Position numbers and translations under genes: made by a program. The notes beneath the pieces were generated by a model. The model was not told the DNA's origin. It made no database searches and saw only the letters and a program-made list of their open reading frames with translations. Source: Prochilodus magdalenae (taxonomy: Eukaryota > Chordata > Actinopteri > Characiformes > Prochilodontidae). From it: DNA of 64,000 bases. Positions 11,105 to 22,599 of the stretch are shown here, piece after piece (position 1 is the first letter of the stretch; each line of letters begins with the position of its first letter). The stretch lies in NCBI GenBank assembly GCA_024036415.1, contig JAMWET010006936.1:764001-828000 (forward strand), in the 5' to 3' direction.

Positions 11105-11950
11105 TTGCATGAGAACTAAATATCTGATCCTAAGTCAAGTCCACTCTCGTTTTTTACCAAGTCTTTGCTTTTCTTTTCACCTTTCCCCTCCTCTTCTCTC
11201 ACCCCACCATCCTTCCCCTAAGTTCCAAGCTCTGTCTGTGTCTGTGTGTGTGTGTGACCACAGCCCTAATGCAATCAGTAATGAATTTTGCGTTACATTA
11301 GGCCCATATAAATGGAGGCACAAGCGCAGCCTACAAGTGTTCAGGACTGGAGCCGTAATCTAATGACGGGCCGGGCAGAGACAGGACCAATTAGTGAGCG
11401 GCGGAGCAGGCCAGCAAGGGTCCCCGCTGCTGGGGCCTGCAAATGAATAGACCCAAATCGAATCACGGCCTAATAGACGCACTGCGTGAGAGAAGGAGAT
11501 GGGGGGGTTTGTAGTCGATGCTAAATGCATTAAAGCCTTGTGACCTCCCATCTCTCTGCATCCTCTGCCGCTGTCTGTAAGGGAGAAAAAAAGATGGCCA
11601 GCAAAAATCCAAAGGGCTCTAGTTTGTTTAAGGAATGGAAGACACAGTCATGGGCTCTTAAACATGTTACAGGTTTGGGTCCACAGAAGGGGACGGCTCT
11701 AGATCTTCTGCCCCGAGAAGGGATCAGCTAATTTACGACAGCCGAAGCCTTTGAAAAGCCAGCGTCTTCTTTTTCCAGCTTATCTTTTGGGGTGGAAATC
11801 TCTTTAAGGAATGGTTAAGAGGAGAAACAGGGGTTTCGTGTTTTTATGGCGGAGGGAAGGAGGAAATCAAATGAGAGCCCGATAAAAGTGTCCAATAAAT
11901 TCAGGTGCAACTGCGTGATGGTAGTGAGAGATAGGTGAGTGAAAAGAATA
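11105..11950. promoter_or_regulatory. Strong candidate conserved non-coding element
   Basis: The most enhancer-like block of the first 20 kb: unique and GC-balanced, with many homeodomain-like cores in GC context ('aatgcaatcagtaatgaatt' 11269-11288, 'ccaattagtgagcgg' about 11389, 'gcctaatagacg' about 11468, 'gatcagctaatttacg' about 11722). Short frames of 60-85 codons on both strands lack domains. Function is inferred and conservation is untested. Confidence 0.4.
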
Positions 11951-12255
11951 ATGTGCATGTGTCGTCTTCACTGAAACAGCAGAACGAGGCTGTTCTCTTT
12001 CGGGCTGCCTTTTGGCTATAGTAAAACACTGATGAGCTACTTGAAAGGAAATTCCACTGATTTGTAATTAAGATGTAAGCAAAGTCAATCAGACGGGATG
12101 ATGTGCAAAACTCTGGTAGAAAGAAAGCTGTTATTCATAGTGGAGGTGATAGGAACCAGACGTCTAAACAGTTTAATGCCTGGTAACTCTCCCTTATATA
12201 CGCTCATCATAAGTTGGCAGTGGATAGAAGAAGGCATGCAGCAGTGACAGGAGGG
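11951..12255. other. Non-coding stretch before copy C
   Basis: No recognised repeat. The right end may contain unrecognised 5' sequence of the Tc1-like copy that follows. Confidence 0.35.
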
Positions 12256-12259
12256 TCTG

Positions 12260-12500
12260 GGAGACATATACACGAACCGCGGAGAGAGGGCGAACTGGTC
12301 AAGTGCATGAAGTGACCCAACGGCCCCGATTGCGGACATTCCGTGAGCAGTGGTGCTCTCAACACCACGTCAACGTCACCCAAGACTGCAATATGCCAGA
12401 CTCTTATGGAGGGACTCAGAATGGCAGCGGGTTGCCTTCATAGTCTCACTTTTGTCTTGGTGGAGACAACTAACGACTAACATGCTAACGACTAACATGC
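12260..12500 (+). mobile_element. Tc1/mariner-like remnant, copy C (deletion derivative)
   Basis: Shares the 5' segment 'gggagacatatacacgaacc' with copy B. It also has the same internal junction, in which 'gagcagtggtg' runs straight into 'ctctcaacaccacgtcaac' (about 12338-12370). It then follows the normal family order ('gactcagaatggcagc', 'cacttttgtcttggtggag') and stops before the C-terminal segment. No frame survives. Confidence 0.6.
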
Positions 12501-13100
12501 TGAATGCCATTTAGCTGCAGTTCATACAAAATAGTGCTGAATTTTTTTTTTATCTAGCCTTATTTGTTTTATCCTTATGTACACTACAAACAAGCAGGTA
12601 TAAGTGTACTGGTTGAAGGGACACTAAAAGGATTTTTTATTATTATTACTAAATATTATTGATACTTTTTATTATTTTTAACCACACCAAATACACAGGC
12701 TCTGGCCCTCTGCAACATATGGACAAAAAGGGGGACAAAAAGCATAAGGCAAGAAAGCAATGCAATCCAGGGGTCTGTCTGTCTGACTCTAACATTTCTC
12801 TTCTAAAACAAAAGATCAAGTTCTGAACATTGTTATCTCTGATTTTCCAAAGCCTACAGGTAAAATTAATGGATGAGATTTATTGGACAGGGTGCACAAT
12901 GCCCTGTAATCCTGTAAAATTTGAGGCCGGTTACTGGTATTTTTGATGAGTTACAGCACTCCTCATTTTTTAGCTCTATGGACCTCAGCAAAGCCGCTCC
13001 GGGTAAGTCAGATACAAATTGGAGAGATTCCAGGGTCCGTGTCTTTGATTCCCTGGAGGCTAGGAATGCAGGCCTCCAGGCCTGGTTGGATAGGGCACAT
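12501..13100. other. AT-rich stretch, nothing recognised
   Basis: AT-rich with A/T runs (12541-12551, 12634-12650). The 79-codon frame at 12921-13160 runs into the following repeat and is not gene-like. Confidence 0.45.
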
Positions 13101-13104
13101 TACA

Positions 13105-13695
13105 GTCTGCTAACCTGTAAACAAACGCAAGATGCCAGATGTCTCGGCATGGAGTTGTAGTCCTAATGGTGTCCTGTGATAATCCATCTCATGCAGCTTG
13201 AATATTCTCACACAGTTCCTGCAGTTTTTGCAGTGGAGGTGGCGGTGGAGTGACACCAGGCCTTTTGTACGTGGGACACGTGACAACAATTCATCTTGGC
13301 GCAGACCACGGTGCCTCCACACAAGGGTTCATCTGTCATTTACACCAAGACAAAAGCATGAATTGTAACTGAAGATGACCCTCTGCCATTCGGAGTCACT
13401 CCATGACAGTCTAGCAAGACACTATTACGGTCTTTGGCAATGTTGATGTAGTGATAAGGGCAGTCTTCGTAATGTCCTGCATCCCTGTAGTCCTGTGCCA
13501 TGCAGCTTTCCCCCAGTGTTCGTGGCACTAACAGGTTGACTCATAGAGGACATCACTTCTTGTTAAATGTCTGTGGCTGTTGGGTCAGTCAGGTACAGCG
13601 TTAAGGCCCATTCTTGCTTACATCTCGTGCACAACTGAATGTGAAACTTAAATCATTGGCATATCTTACAATGTCAGATCTACCCACCTACTATC
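13105..13695 (-). mobile_element. Tc1/mariner-like remnant, copy D
   Basis: One of the longer copies. At the low-coordinate end the minus strand encodes the family C-terminus (about 13118-13215, including a degenerate SMPRHL motif). Higher coordinates carry the middle segments ('gagtcactccatgacagtc' 13394-13412) and the 5' segments ('gggtcagtcaggtacagcg' about 13582, 'acaatgtcagatctaccca' about 13668). Frames are broken into pieces of 60-70 codons, so the transposase is dead. Confidence 0.7.
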
Positions 13696-13724
13696 TGGCC
13701 TCCTTGTCAGAGCCCACAATATGT

Positions 13725-13895
13725 TAGAGTATGTACAGAGTGCCATTGCTGGAATTCTCACCCTCTCCAAGAACACTAACCACACAACCTTGAGCCCTTA
13801 GATTCCTCACTAGTTACCTATTTCATGCTGTGTTAAGTACAAGGTACTTCTTGAAGGCTCTGCACAGACTGACTCGTGGTTACCATCCTGAGCTT
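13725..13895 (+). mobile_element. L2-like LINE fragment (end of reverse transcriptase ORF)
   Basis: Read on the plus strand with one or two stops ignored, the sequence gives LQSAIAGILTL..., then a degenerate 'LP', then CCVKYKVLL. This matches the order VQNAAARVLT / LHWLPV / IKYKVLL in the C-terminal part of L2/CR1-type reverse transcriptase ORFs. Only about 170 bases are recognisable. No intact ORF; a 5'-truncated, decayed insertion is the simplest reading. Confidence 0.45.
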
Positions 13896-14039
13896 CTTTA
13901 TCATTATGATCTTATATAATGTATATATTCTCCATATTTAAAGGCTTAAACTGCCTTTTTGGGTGGTCTAACATTTATTCATATTATCACTTGCATTAAA
14001 GTGAATTATCAGTTGTGATGCTCTTACTGAAGCCGTGAC

Positions 14040-14470
14040 TTTCAGTACTTGCTCCACTCCTGTTGGTCTTACCGCTCCTTGGGTATCAGTGGTGGGTTTT
14101 GGAGGGGCTGGTGGCCTCTTGCCTGCATATTAGCATCTGTCAGAGGCTCTGGCGTGTGGCTGAAGGAGTGCAGAGTCCAGGCACAAGGGGAGATAGCCAC
14201 TGGACTCCACATCAAAGGACCCACTGATAACCCCCGTAGTGTTTCATGTGTGAGGTATCTGTTGGCTGAGGGGCAATGTACCTCACCCTCCTCCCCCGAC
14301 ATCCGCCGTCTGTAGACTGCTATCTCTGCTGCCTGTCTTTGGGGTCCATGATTCTATAGACCAGACGACTTCCTTCATCTCTCTCTCCCTTCTCCCTCTC
14401 TCACTCTGTTTTCCCTTCATTTTATCACACCACAGGCCTCCCCCTTCTCAACCAAGGGTTAGAAAGGATG
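14040..14470. other. GC-richer block, unassigned
   Basis: Both strands are open for 77-88 codons across 14049-14315, and the block is richer in GC than its flanks. I recognise no domain and no repeat. A CT-rich run follows at 14380-14410. It could be an old mobile-element segment or a regulatory island; undecided. Confidence 0.3.
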
Positions 14471-15075
14471 ACCTTTGTCGTGTGGAGTGAAAATCTTGGT
14501 ATTGCAACAGTAGCAGTCAGGATGACCAAGCGTAGACATCCTAAGTTCTGTAGACATCAGCAACATCTCTTGATAACCACAGCTACTGCTTTACTGATAG
14601 TCAGCCATGGTGATTTAATTGCACAGACCAGGGCCTGATACGTTCCTGAGTATATTTCAGCTGTTGCCCAACTGTCTACGCTTAGGGTGCCAGATTCAAG
14701 TCCCACTGCACTAGTCAATATGCTTCCTGATTGCATACCATTTCATTCATCAGCTAATTACAAAGCAAATCATGAGTGGATTTTGGATAAGAGTTATGGT
14801 ATCCCAGGCCTTTGTTAGCTTTTGGAAAACTACACAATTTTGAGAATATCACAACATGACACAGATAGTATATATGTTGCATTTGTTGCATTTTATACTG
14901 TTTAAAATAATTTGATGCCTGCAAGACATTCCAAAATGGCTGGGACTGGAGCAACGTAGGTCTGAGAAGTTTATAAAATGCATCAGAAATACTTCGTAGG
15001 TTCATAGGTAAAAGCAGCATTCATGAAAAGCTTGGCTGTTACAAGCAAGCGTGGGTCAATGTTTGACACTTGCAA
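14471..15075. other. Non-coding stretch with one tRNA B-box-like word
   Basis: 'agattcaagtccca' near 14692-14705 resembles a pol III B box but has no A box at the right distance, so a tRNA or intact SINE is not supported. The remainder is AT-rich and unassigned. Confidence 0.35.
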
Positions 15076-15079
15076 AAGA

Positions 15080-15660
15080 ACTGCATAAATTATAAGCCCA
15101 AAGTTTTAGAGACAATGTTGCTGAACACACAATTGAAAGGAATTCAGAAATTGAACATTATTAATATATATTCAGAGAATCTGGAGAAATCTCTGTACCT
15201 GAGAAAACAAAATTAAATGCTCATGACCTTCGATCTTTCAGATGACACTGCATCAAAAATTGACAGGATTCCCTAAATGAATAGAACCACGTGGGATCGG
15301 CAAAACACTATTAACTATCAAATTGCTTTTGGAAATAATAGACACTGTGTTCTCTGGCCAATAAGGAATAGCAACAACTGATTGTCACCAATGCAAAAGC
15401 CACTTTCGGTTACAGTATGGTGCTATGTTGTGCCAGTGTCATGGGTGGCTTCCTAGTAAGAGAGTCCGCTGGTCAGACTGTAGTTGAGACCTGTGAAGTA
15501 AGAATGGTAAAAAATCCACTTTTATAGTCCAACTGTTGGTGTCCTCAGTTCCCAAATGATTACTTGTTGATGAAGAAACGGAAGGGTGATGTAACACAGT
15601 GATAAACTTCCTGTCCCAACTATGTATATATAGAAAAAACAATAAAGTTAATTAATTGAA
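15080..15660 (+). mobile_element. Tc1/mariner element, internally deleted copy
   Basis: The order of segments matches a common fish Tc1-like element. An HTH-region piece 'gagaatctggagaaatctct' (15176-15195) comes first, then FGNNRHCVLW (about 15328-15357), fitting the 'FG..GR.V.R' part of the catalytic domain. Next comes VSSVP (about 15540-15554), then 'gatgtaacacagtgataaac' (15588-15607), i.e. a GDVTQ-stop C-terminus, then 'ctgtcccaac'. The catalytic middle between about 15360 and 15540 is far shorter than in the family, so the copy is internally deleted. The frame is interrupted throughout. Confidence 0.7.
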
Positions 15661-15880
15661 GCCTCCTTTTTTTACTTGCTTAAATATAAGTCAAATCACT
15701 GCAGTCACATTTTATTTTTTTTAAATTTTGACTAATTCAAACTTGACTCACTTCATGTTCACCCTGCAGAAACCCAATCTAACATTCAATGGTTTAAAGC
15801 TCAGAGGCTTATTGGTCTTATTTTAAAGCCAATGTTCAAGTATTGTAATGAACGTACTTTTGATTAATCAGTTTTCACCC

Positions 15881-16324
15881 TCAGGGTCTGAGGCTTGTAG
15901 AGTAGGGAGGGTGGTGGTGGCAGTGGTCTGAGGAGGGGAAGAGGACGCTGCTATCTGCTGGTAAACACTCAACCAGGCAGACACACAGGGACAGCAGATA
16001 AACTTTATACCACTTCAGAAAAAGGTTGCTGAGTGGCGGCTGCCATTGATCCGTCTGAAGGAGAGCACTGAGACCTAGGTCAGCAAATTTGGTCATCAAA
16101 GCAGAGAGAGTAGGAGAAGGGGTGTGAGAGAGGCCACTGCAGGACACAAGCCCTTGGATGCTCTTGCAATGAGGCTTTGATGTTTTTGATCGAAATGGTA
16201 GGTGTTGAATGGAGGGGTTTTGATTTCCAGTAGCATGGGGGTTTCTGCACGAGCGTTCAGTAGTGTTGTCATGTAGGTGACCTAAAGCTTTAATCGGCGC
16301 CTCAGATTGTGGTCTGAACCACAA
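15881..16324 (-). other. 147-codon open frame of unknown nature
   Basis: The longest open frame of ordinary composition in this part of the window, ATG to stop on the minus strand. It is Ser/Pro/His-rich, has one hydrophobic patch near residues 108-122 (KVYLLSLCVCLVECL), and shows no motif I recognise. It sits between two Tc1-like remnants and has no visible promoter, splice signals or neighbours. A chance open frame or part of an unrecognised mobile element is more likely than a gene. Confidence 0.15.
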
Positions 16325-16364
16325 CAGAGCCTGAGAATTTCACCATCTACAGTCCATTAAATTG

Positions 16365-16700
16365 TTAACATTTATTCATAATCTAAATCTGGAGAAATCT
16401 CTGTACAGAAAACTGAGAAAACCAACATTAAATGGCCATGAAGTTTGAATCAAATGTCACAGGCATGTCTTTACACGTCTGTACTGTATTTGAAGATAGG
16501 TGTGAAACATTCAACATACTGGTTGGGTACAAAAGTTGCTAAATGTTGTTTTGGCGAAGCTAGTATAGCAGCATTAGGTAGCCCAATGCTTGTTTGTGGT
16601 TCTCCTTCCACCAACTGGCAAATATGGGAGTCACAGGACACAGGACAGTTTATTGCTTCTCATGTCTAAAAATGCCCACTAAAAGTATTCATTCATTAAT
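16365..16700 (+). mobile_element. Second remnant of the Tc1 family seen at 15080
   Basis: 'tctggagaaatctctgtac' (16388-16406) and the following 'aacattaaatggccatga' repeat the order seen at 15183-15230. The similarity then fades. It lies 1.2 kb from the other copy in the same orientation, so a local duplication or two insertions are both possible. No frame survives. Confidence 0.5.
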
Positions 16701-17570
16701 TCTTTCCATAGTTTGAGACACAACTTTATGAAACTTACCCCAGTCTATTTATTATGATGTCTGCTTGTACATCCAATAATCATAAATTTGATGGCTCTGC
16801 CAAAAAACATCATGCAGATTGTCACGCTTAAGTAATCTTGCTTAAAATTTAATCTCACTCAATGTAGCTACTCTGTCAGCTAAGCTTCCAAAACACAGCA
16901 ACGGCATGGCTGCATGACTTCCCGAGCCCCACCATACACAAGGATCCTCCCGTCTTTGCAGTGGCCACCCAATCATTGCGGTATGGACCCTTCTGGCTCT
17001 GGTCAGGCTCAGTGTCTGCTTTTAAGTAAACACATTTGTCTACTGTCTTCAATAGAACAGCTACTCAAACCCAACAGGGCTTGACAAAGAATTGGATTTT
17101 GTGCCAAGTTGGGTGGGACCTGCAGTGCATTTGTTGTTGGGAATATGACCTTTTCATTTTGCACACTCTCATGCATTTACTGTCAAACTCTAGCATAGTG
17201 TATTATTTGCACATCAAGAAGCCAGTCCAACTGACAATTTGCCATGGCCAAAATAAAAAGAAGGCCTCCTTAAGCTTTCTGGTCATTACATCAGATAAAA
17301 ACAAACTAGTCACAGATTAGGCTTGCAACAGTATTCCGAGCTATGATATTAGGGCTGACTGGAATGTTCGGCAACAAACTGACCATGGGTGTAACCATTT
17401 TCTAGTCGTTTCTAGCCAAAAATCTAACTTCAGTTTCAGAGTACTTTGATGTACAAAGTCTCTGTTGGCAGCTGCAGAAGCGTTGCTTTCTGATAAGCAT
17501 CTAGACCCTGTTTAGTGCTAAGTAACAAAACAAAGCACTGTAAAACCATGTGTGCAATAACCCATCTCTG
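16701..17570. other. Non-coding stretch, nothing recognised
   Basis: A somewhat GC-richer patch lies near 16900-17010. A 94-codon frame (17036-17320) has no domain. Confidence 0.4.
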
Positions 17571-17574
17571 GTAG

Positions 17575-17830
17575 GGCATGTGAGCAGGTTGAGGCCAGGT
17601 TAGAAGTTTACATTTAGTAGAACCAGCCAGGCGGACTTGGGTCAGTTCAAAACGTCACAGGCAAACATCAGGCTTGGGCTTCAAAGTTGCGAGGACTATG
17701 GCAAAGTGTTTCTGCATGGAATATTGATGCACTCTGCCAGGAATTCCATCTAAAGCTCAGAGTAAATTTCCAGTTACAATGCTAGCAACCTTGCCAACCT
17801 GGCATAAGTCCAGGTTCTATCTGCTGAAGT
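17575..17830 (+). repeat. Locally duplicated repeat, copy 1
   Basis: 'ttacaatgctagcaacctt' (17774-17792) with preceding 'aggaattccatct' and 'gcttgggcttcaaag' words recurs at 19436-19455 and, with 'aggaatta', at 19660-19730. Three copies in 2 kb, diverged, same orientation. Class unknown. Confidence 0.5.
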
Positions 17831-18002
17831 TTTCAAGTTTCTGGGCCAAGATGATAAATAATTGTCCAGATTTTGGTCAAGGGCATAGGCTCCTACTATA
17901 GACGGAAAGGACTCTTCTCCTCGGCTGTCTGGCAGTCTGCGTTCTAAAGCTTTCCCACCCAGCTTTTCAAATGGCACATGAAATAGTAATGCTTGTCTTG
18001 AA

Positions 18003-18086
18003 AGAAATCGCCATGGGAGAGACAGGGAGGGCAAGGAGAGAAAGAGAGAGCAGGGGAAGGAGAGAAGAAGAGAGAGAGAGAGATAT
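18003..18086. repeat. Polypurine tract ending in (GA)n
   Basis: An almost pure run of A and G with a GA dinucleotide end near 18068-18082. Such tracts can adopt triplex structures, which is general knowledge rather than something shown here. Confidence 0.8.
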
Positions 18087-18089
18087 AGC

Positions 18090-19310
18090 ACTATGCCTTT
18101 GACGGACACATCGAAGGATACCACCCTATGTTCTCAGGCATTGAAAACACAACAGTGGTTTTCATCATTCTAGAAAATGGAGGAGAACAAGGTCAGAAGT
18201 TAGGTCCAGTGCAAATGTTGGCCAGTAAGCTGGGGCTTATCTTACAGTCCTGAGGTGTCATCGACTACTCACTCTTAAAGAAAGAACGTCCAAAAAACCT
18301 TAAGAAAACATTCACAACCCTAATGCAGTAGGCCCTAGCTGAGGGTCACGCCCCTGAAACGCACTCAGAAGCTTATGTTGCGGGCGTACCGAGTGACAAA
18401 CAAGGATAAGATTGTCTCATTCAATCACTATTTCAAAAGAAAGTGGGTTACCATGGATCTCTGTCACCATTCCAAACAGTAAAAGACTGTTTTTCTTTAG
18501 ATGAAGCCGTCTTGCTCAACGCTCTTCGATCAGCTGCAGAGGACATTACTTTCGCACTCAAGACACCGGAAAGGAGATGAAGAGAAACACTGTCAATTTG
18601 ACACAGCTTCCTCCTCCCAGATCTTCAGCACAAATCATGCAAGAGAAGGGAGGCGTGCGCTCTTGTGAAATAACATTTATCAACTTGGAATAACACCAAT
18701 AAATTGTGAAAATGGGAAGGCTGCATTCACGTGAACGTGTTGTGTAATTACTGAATAGGCCACAGTAGACAGTAGATTTCTGGTTCAAACATGATACCTT
18801 TGAAAAACGGAACAGGACTGGGAGTGAGATTTGTAAGTGTAGTCTACATAGTGTGGCCCCATTTTGTCAAAGACCGTAACTTATTTTCCTTCTGTGGTCC
18901 AGATTTTAACATTTTTCCATGTTTTTCCATGTTTAGTAGCAATGGGGTATACCTTAATACCTCTAATGCCCTGTGATCCTGGGTGTGTGTATTTAACAGC
19001 GTGTTGGGATTTTGGATTGGTGTGAGGTACAATAGTGGGTCAAGAGCAAAGAAAGCAAGAAGGCTAAGAACTGAACTACTCCACTGCATTAGCCATCAGC
19101 ACTGTCAAATGGCTGTGGCATCATCACCCTCTATTTTCACTGTGTAAAATCAATTACGCACAATTTTCCACTTACCCCAAATACAGTTAATCAGCCAAAT
19201 CATATTTGGTTCCCAAAGAGTGCTTCTTTACTTAAGCACTGGATGTTACTTAGAACCACACAAAACACGCTTTACATCAATTTGAAGAATAATTTCAGCA
19301 TGTAAAGAAA
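18090..19310. other. Non-coding stretch, nothing recognised
   Basis: Moderately AT-rich, with frames up to about 80 codons on both strands and no domain or repeat that I can name. Confidence 0.45.
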
Positions 19311-19317
19311 CATTTTA

Positions 19318-19890
19318 ACCGTAATATGGTTTTACATAGAACTCTTTTGTAAGGCCTGTGACCAAGTGTTAATGATACTGATGCACTTTACTGTACACTG
19401 TTATATTGAATATAAAACTGTGAGTTAATACCAAGTTACAATGCTAGCAACCTTGCAAACTTTTAGCTAAGCATTAAAAGGTTCTAAATGGAACCAAATA
19501 GAATCAATACCTTTACTAAAAAATTGTAATTGGGTTGGAGCTCAAAGTTGCGGGTGCAGGTGAGGCTTGGGCTTTAAATTCATACCTGCACAGACCTCTA
19601 GTTGTGAGGCCTGTTCATGAGTGACGTGATAACGCACTGTACTGTATCCTGTGTATCCTTCCAGGAATTATAACTAAAACCGAGAAGTAAATTCCAAGTT
19701 ACAATGCTAACGACCTGGCAAACCTGGCTTCTACTTTCCAAAGGAGTCCAAAGGACCATTTCCAAAAATGTACTACTCATTTTCCATCAACTTAAGAAGA
19801 TCCATTTCATCATGCAAAGAAACAATTAAGTGGTTCTACATAGAAGTAAAAAACACTTGAAGAACCGTCTATTTTCAAGAGTGTACAACA
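19318..19890. repeat. Mosaic of short dispersed repeats
   Basis: Contains two further copies of the 17.6-kb repeat (19436-19455 and about 19680-19730). It also holds MITE-like pieces with 'ggttctaaatggaacc' (19489-19504) and 'ggttctacatagaag' (19832-19846), ending 'tcaagagtgtac' (19875-19886). The latter resemble the copy at 85-171. No coding capacity. Confidence 0.45.
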
Positions 19891-20094
19891 TTAAACCAAA
19901 GACACCAAGCATGCTTTGGCTGATTGACTGCATCTGGGCTAAGCAGATTATTGTGCAAGTAAGATTTCTTAGCCAAAGCCACTCCTCCGCTCTTGCATCA
20001 GATCTGGAATAACCCACAGGTGTTTCTATCTGTCCTTCCATTGTAAGTAGATAACTCAGCGCTCTGGGTCTGAAAGGATATGTAGTTACCAAGA

Positions 20095-20400
20095 AGACCT
20101 TACAGAGAAATGGAAACACTGACAAAAACGACATCTGTAAATCCAACAAAGAGGCTGCTGGTGTTCTGAGAACAATAGACTGAGCACTGCAGAGTCCAGA
20201 CCTTAACATGAATGAATGTGCTTGGGATTACTTGGATCATGAGAGGCAGAAAATGCAGCCACCTTCAGAAAGACTAAACAACGGAGGTGAGGAAAAATAT
20301 CTCTGCAGATGTCTTTAAAAACTGAAAGGATGTCTCCTAAAAAGAATGGAAGCAAATTGTGGACTCATGAAATCATGTGTAATTTAATGTTAAATATTTT
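20095..20400 (+). mobile_element. Tc1/mariner transposase C-terminal remnant
   Basis: From about 20188 the plus strand reads LQSPDLNMNECAWDYLDHER, then QKMQP. This matches the 'QSPDLNPIE..WD.L..' block that carries the third catalytic residue in Tc1 transposases; the E of NECAW occupies that position. Downstream the frame breaks within about 30 codons. No terminal repeat is clear, so this is an isolated 3' fragment. Confidence 0.75.
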
Positions 20401-20424
20401 CCCCAATCCTTTAACTAGATGAAA

Positions 20425-20881
20425 GGTTGGCCTCTGACCTCTGAACAGGTACTGTATGTTAATTGTTCAGACTGTCAGCGCTACCCTCTTCATCTTTATC
20501 TTCATCATCATCACCATCTTCTTGTCCTCATGTCTCCTGCCCTCTGTCGCAATCTCTTCATGACTTCTCTCCACTGGCCTCCCAGCTGTCTGCCACTGCC
20601 ACAAGTGCTTCAGGGGCGTTGGATTGTTAATGGACATAAAACCCCTGTGGATTAGCCGCCTGATCGCTGTCTCACCTCGTCTTCTCTCCTCGTCTGTTGC
20701 ATTAGGAGAGTCAGCTGCTAAATCATTTACTCCTTTTTTCCTCCCCTCTCTTCATGTGTTCACTCAGTTCTTGGGCTGAGAAAATATGTGTAATCCCATC
20801 AATAGAGGCCTGGGCAAAGGTTCTTTATTCACGCTCTCATTCACACAATATATTTGCCTTTCAGCTGTCTAACTAGTCCTT

Positions 20882-20919
<38 letters not shown>

Positions 20920-21240
20920 ACACATACACACCTCGAACCTCATAAAAGCTGTGTTTGGGGGGCATCAGTGGCAAAAGGAGGTACGTGTGTGTGTGTCACT
21001 CTAAGTGACTACGTCTTCACCGGACTTTAAAAGCTGTTCTTCATGCCTGTAGGCTTTGTGAACATGGCTGACACATCCTGAAAGAGAGGGCAAAACAAAA
21101 GGCTACTCAGAACACATTAAACGTCTCCCTGCCCCGCTCCCAGGCCTCTCTTCCATCCGGCCTGCCTGCGAAATGGGGGTTTTTACATTCGAGCCAGGCC
21201 TGGCTGCACAAGGACACAAGGAATTGCCTCGCTAATGTGT
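20425..21240. promoter_or_regulatory. Candidate regulatory island with embedded CA repeat
   Basis: GC-balanced unique sequence on both sides of a microsatellite, with AT cores in GC context ('ggattgttaatggac' about 20619, 'gcattaggagagtcagctg' about 20699, 'aaatcatttactcc' about 20720). A 78-codon frame at 20419-20655 is His/Leu-rich from a CAT/CTT-rich segment and not gene-like. Regulatory role is inferred. Confidence 0.3.
20883..20930. repeat. (AC)n microsatellite
   Basis: A pure AC run to about 20911, then interrupted units to 20930. Confidence 0.97.
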
Positions 21241-21244
21241 CAAC

Positions 21245-22590
21245 AAAGAAAGAAGAAAATGTCAAGTTTGTTCAAACATTGTCTTCATACACAAAAAACT
21301 GGGCCTTTGGCTGGCTAAAGAGTGTGTTATGTAAAGTTAATGAGAAGAAGATTGAGGCAAAAGTGGCAGGATTGTATGCATGGGTGGCGGGAGTAAGTAA
21401 ACTAGCCATAGCACTCATAACAGGATATGGAAAAACATGTGGACACCACTTCTAATTATTGAGTTCAGGGATTTGCACTGGCCCACCCCAGGTATACAAC
21501 ATAAAACACATATTCATAGAAAACCCTTACCAGGATAATGGGGGTGCACTAAAGTACTCAATGACTAAATGTGGCACTGTGACCTTTGCTGAGTCAGTTC
21601 GGGATATATCTGCCATGCTAGGGCTGCCCTGGTCAACAGTAAGTGCACAACAGCAATAACAAGTTATTATAAAATGGAAGCATCCAGAAGCAACTATAGC
21701 TCAGCTATCTATGCTTATATATCATCTATTCTCTGTTGTATCACACAATTCAAAGCTGAGGACTGCCTCTGGAAGCAACATGGATGTAAGAAATGTGCAT
21801 CAGGAGCTGTGGAGCAAACGTATGCAACCGACAAACGCCTGCAAACTCCACAAAGCAGCTAAAACAAAGGTGATATATCTATGCCCATCTCTCTTCTCCT
21901 TCTCTCTCTCACCTTCGCCCTCCACTTAGTTCCCCACACTCCCTGACAGCTCTAATATATTCAGCCTGTCCAACCAGGTCAGCATATTCAGACATTTTTC
22001 TGTTTCATATGACAAAAAACAGATATTAATGATATTGTAATACTATTATGCTAGGTCCATCCAATTTTGCATACTTTTGACACACATGTAAATATGATCT
22101 CAGCCTTGGCCTGGGCCCATTGGTTCCAGTCATGGATAATGTCAATGCTACAGTCTACAAAAGATCTCTTAGACTAGTATATGTTTCCTTTCTATTAATT
22201 TAAGGCACTAAATTAGGCCTAATAATCTGTTCTGTGAATTTTTAATTATGTTGTTCTTGTGGAATCAATCTCCTAGAGATGAGTTATAGTGAACTGAGCT
22301 GTAATTCTTAGCATACATGCTAAGCTACAATGTTTAACTGTCCTGTGGGGTGTTTTAATGGAAAGCTAAAGAGAACAATATCAAGGCAAGAGAGGTTTGA
22401 ATATGCCTAGGGATAAGTGGGGCAAGTACAATAGCTGTAGTGCTCATAGAAGCTAAGGTATAAGGTTAGCATGTACTTTCAACCTCCCGTTAGTATTACC
22501 CTTGTGCCATTTGCTATACCTGAATGAATCTTTCACAGCTCTCCCTCCCTCATCCTTCTCTTGCTGTTATGAATGGGTGGTCTGGATGCA
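21245..22590. other. Non-coding stretch, nothing recognised
   Basis: Several overlapping frames of 60-72 codons between 21237 and 21930, none with a domain. CT-rich near 21887-21915. A large part may be decayed repeat. Confidence 0.4.
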
Positions 22591-22599
22591 TGTAAACAG

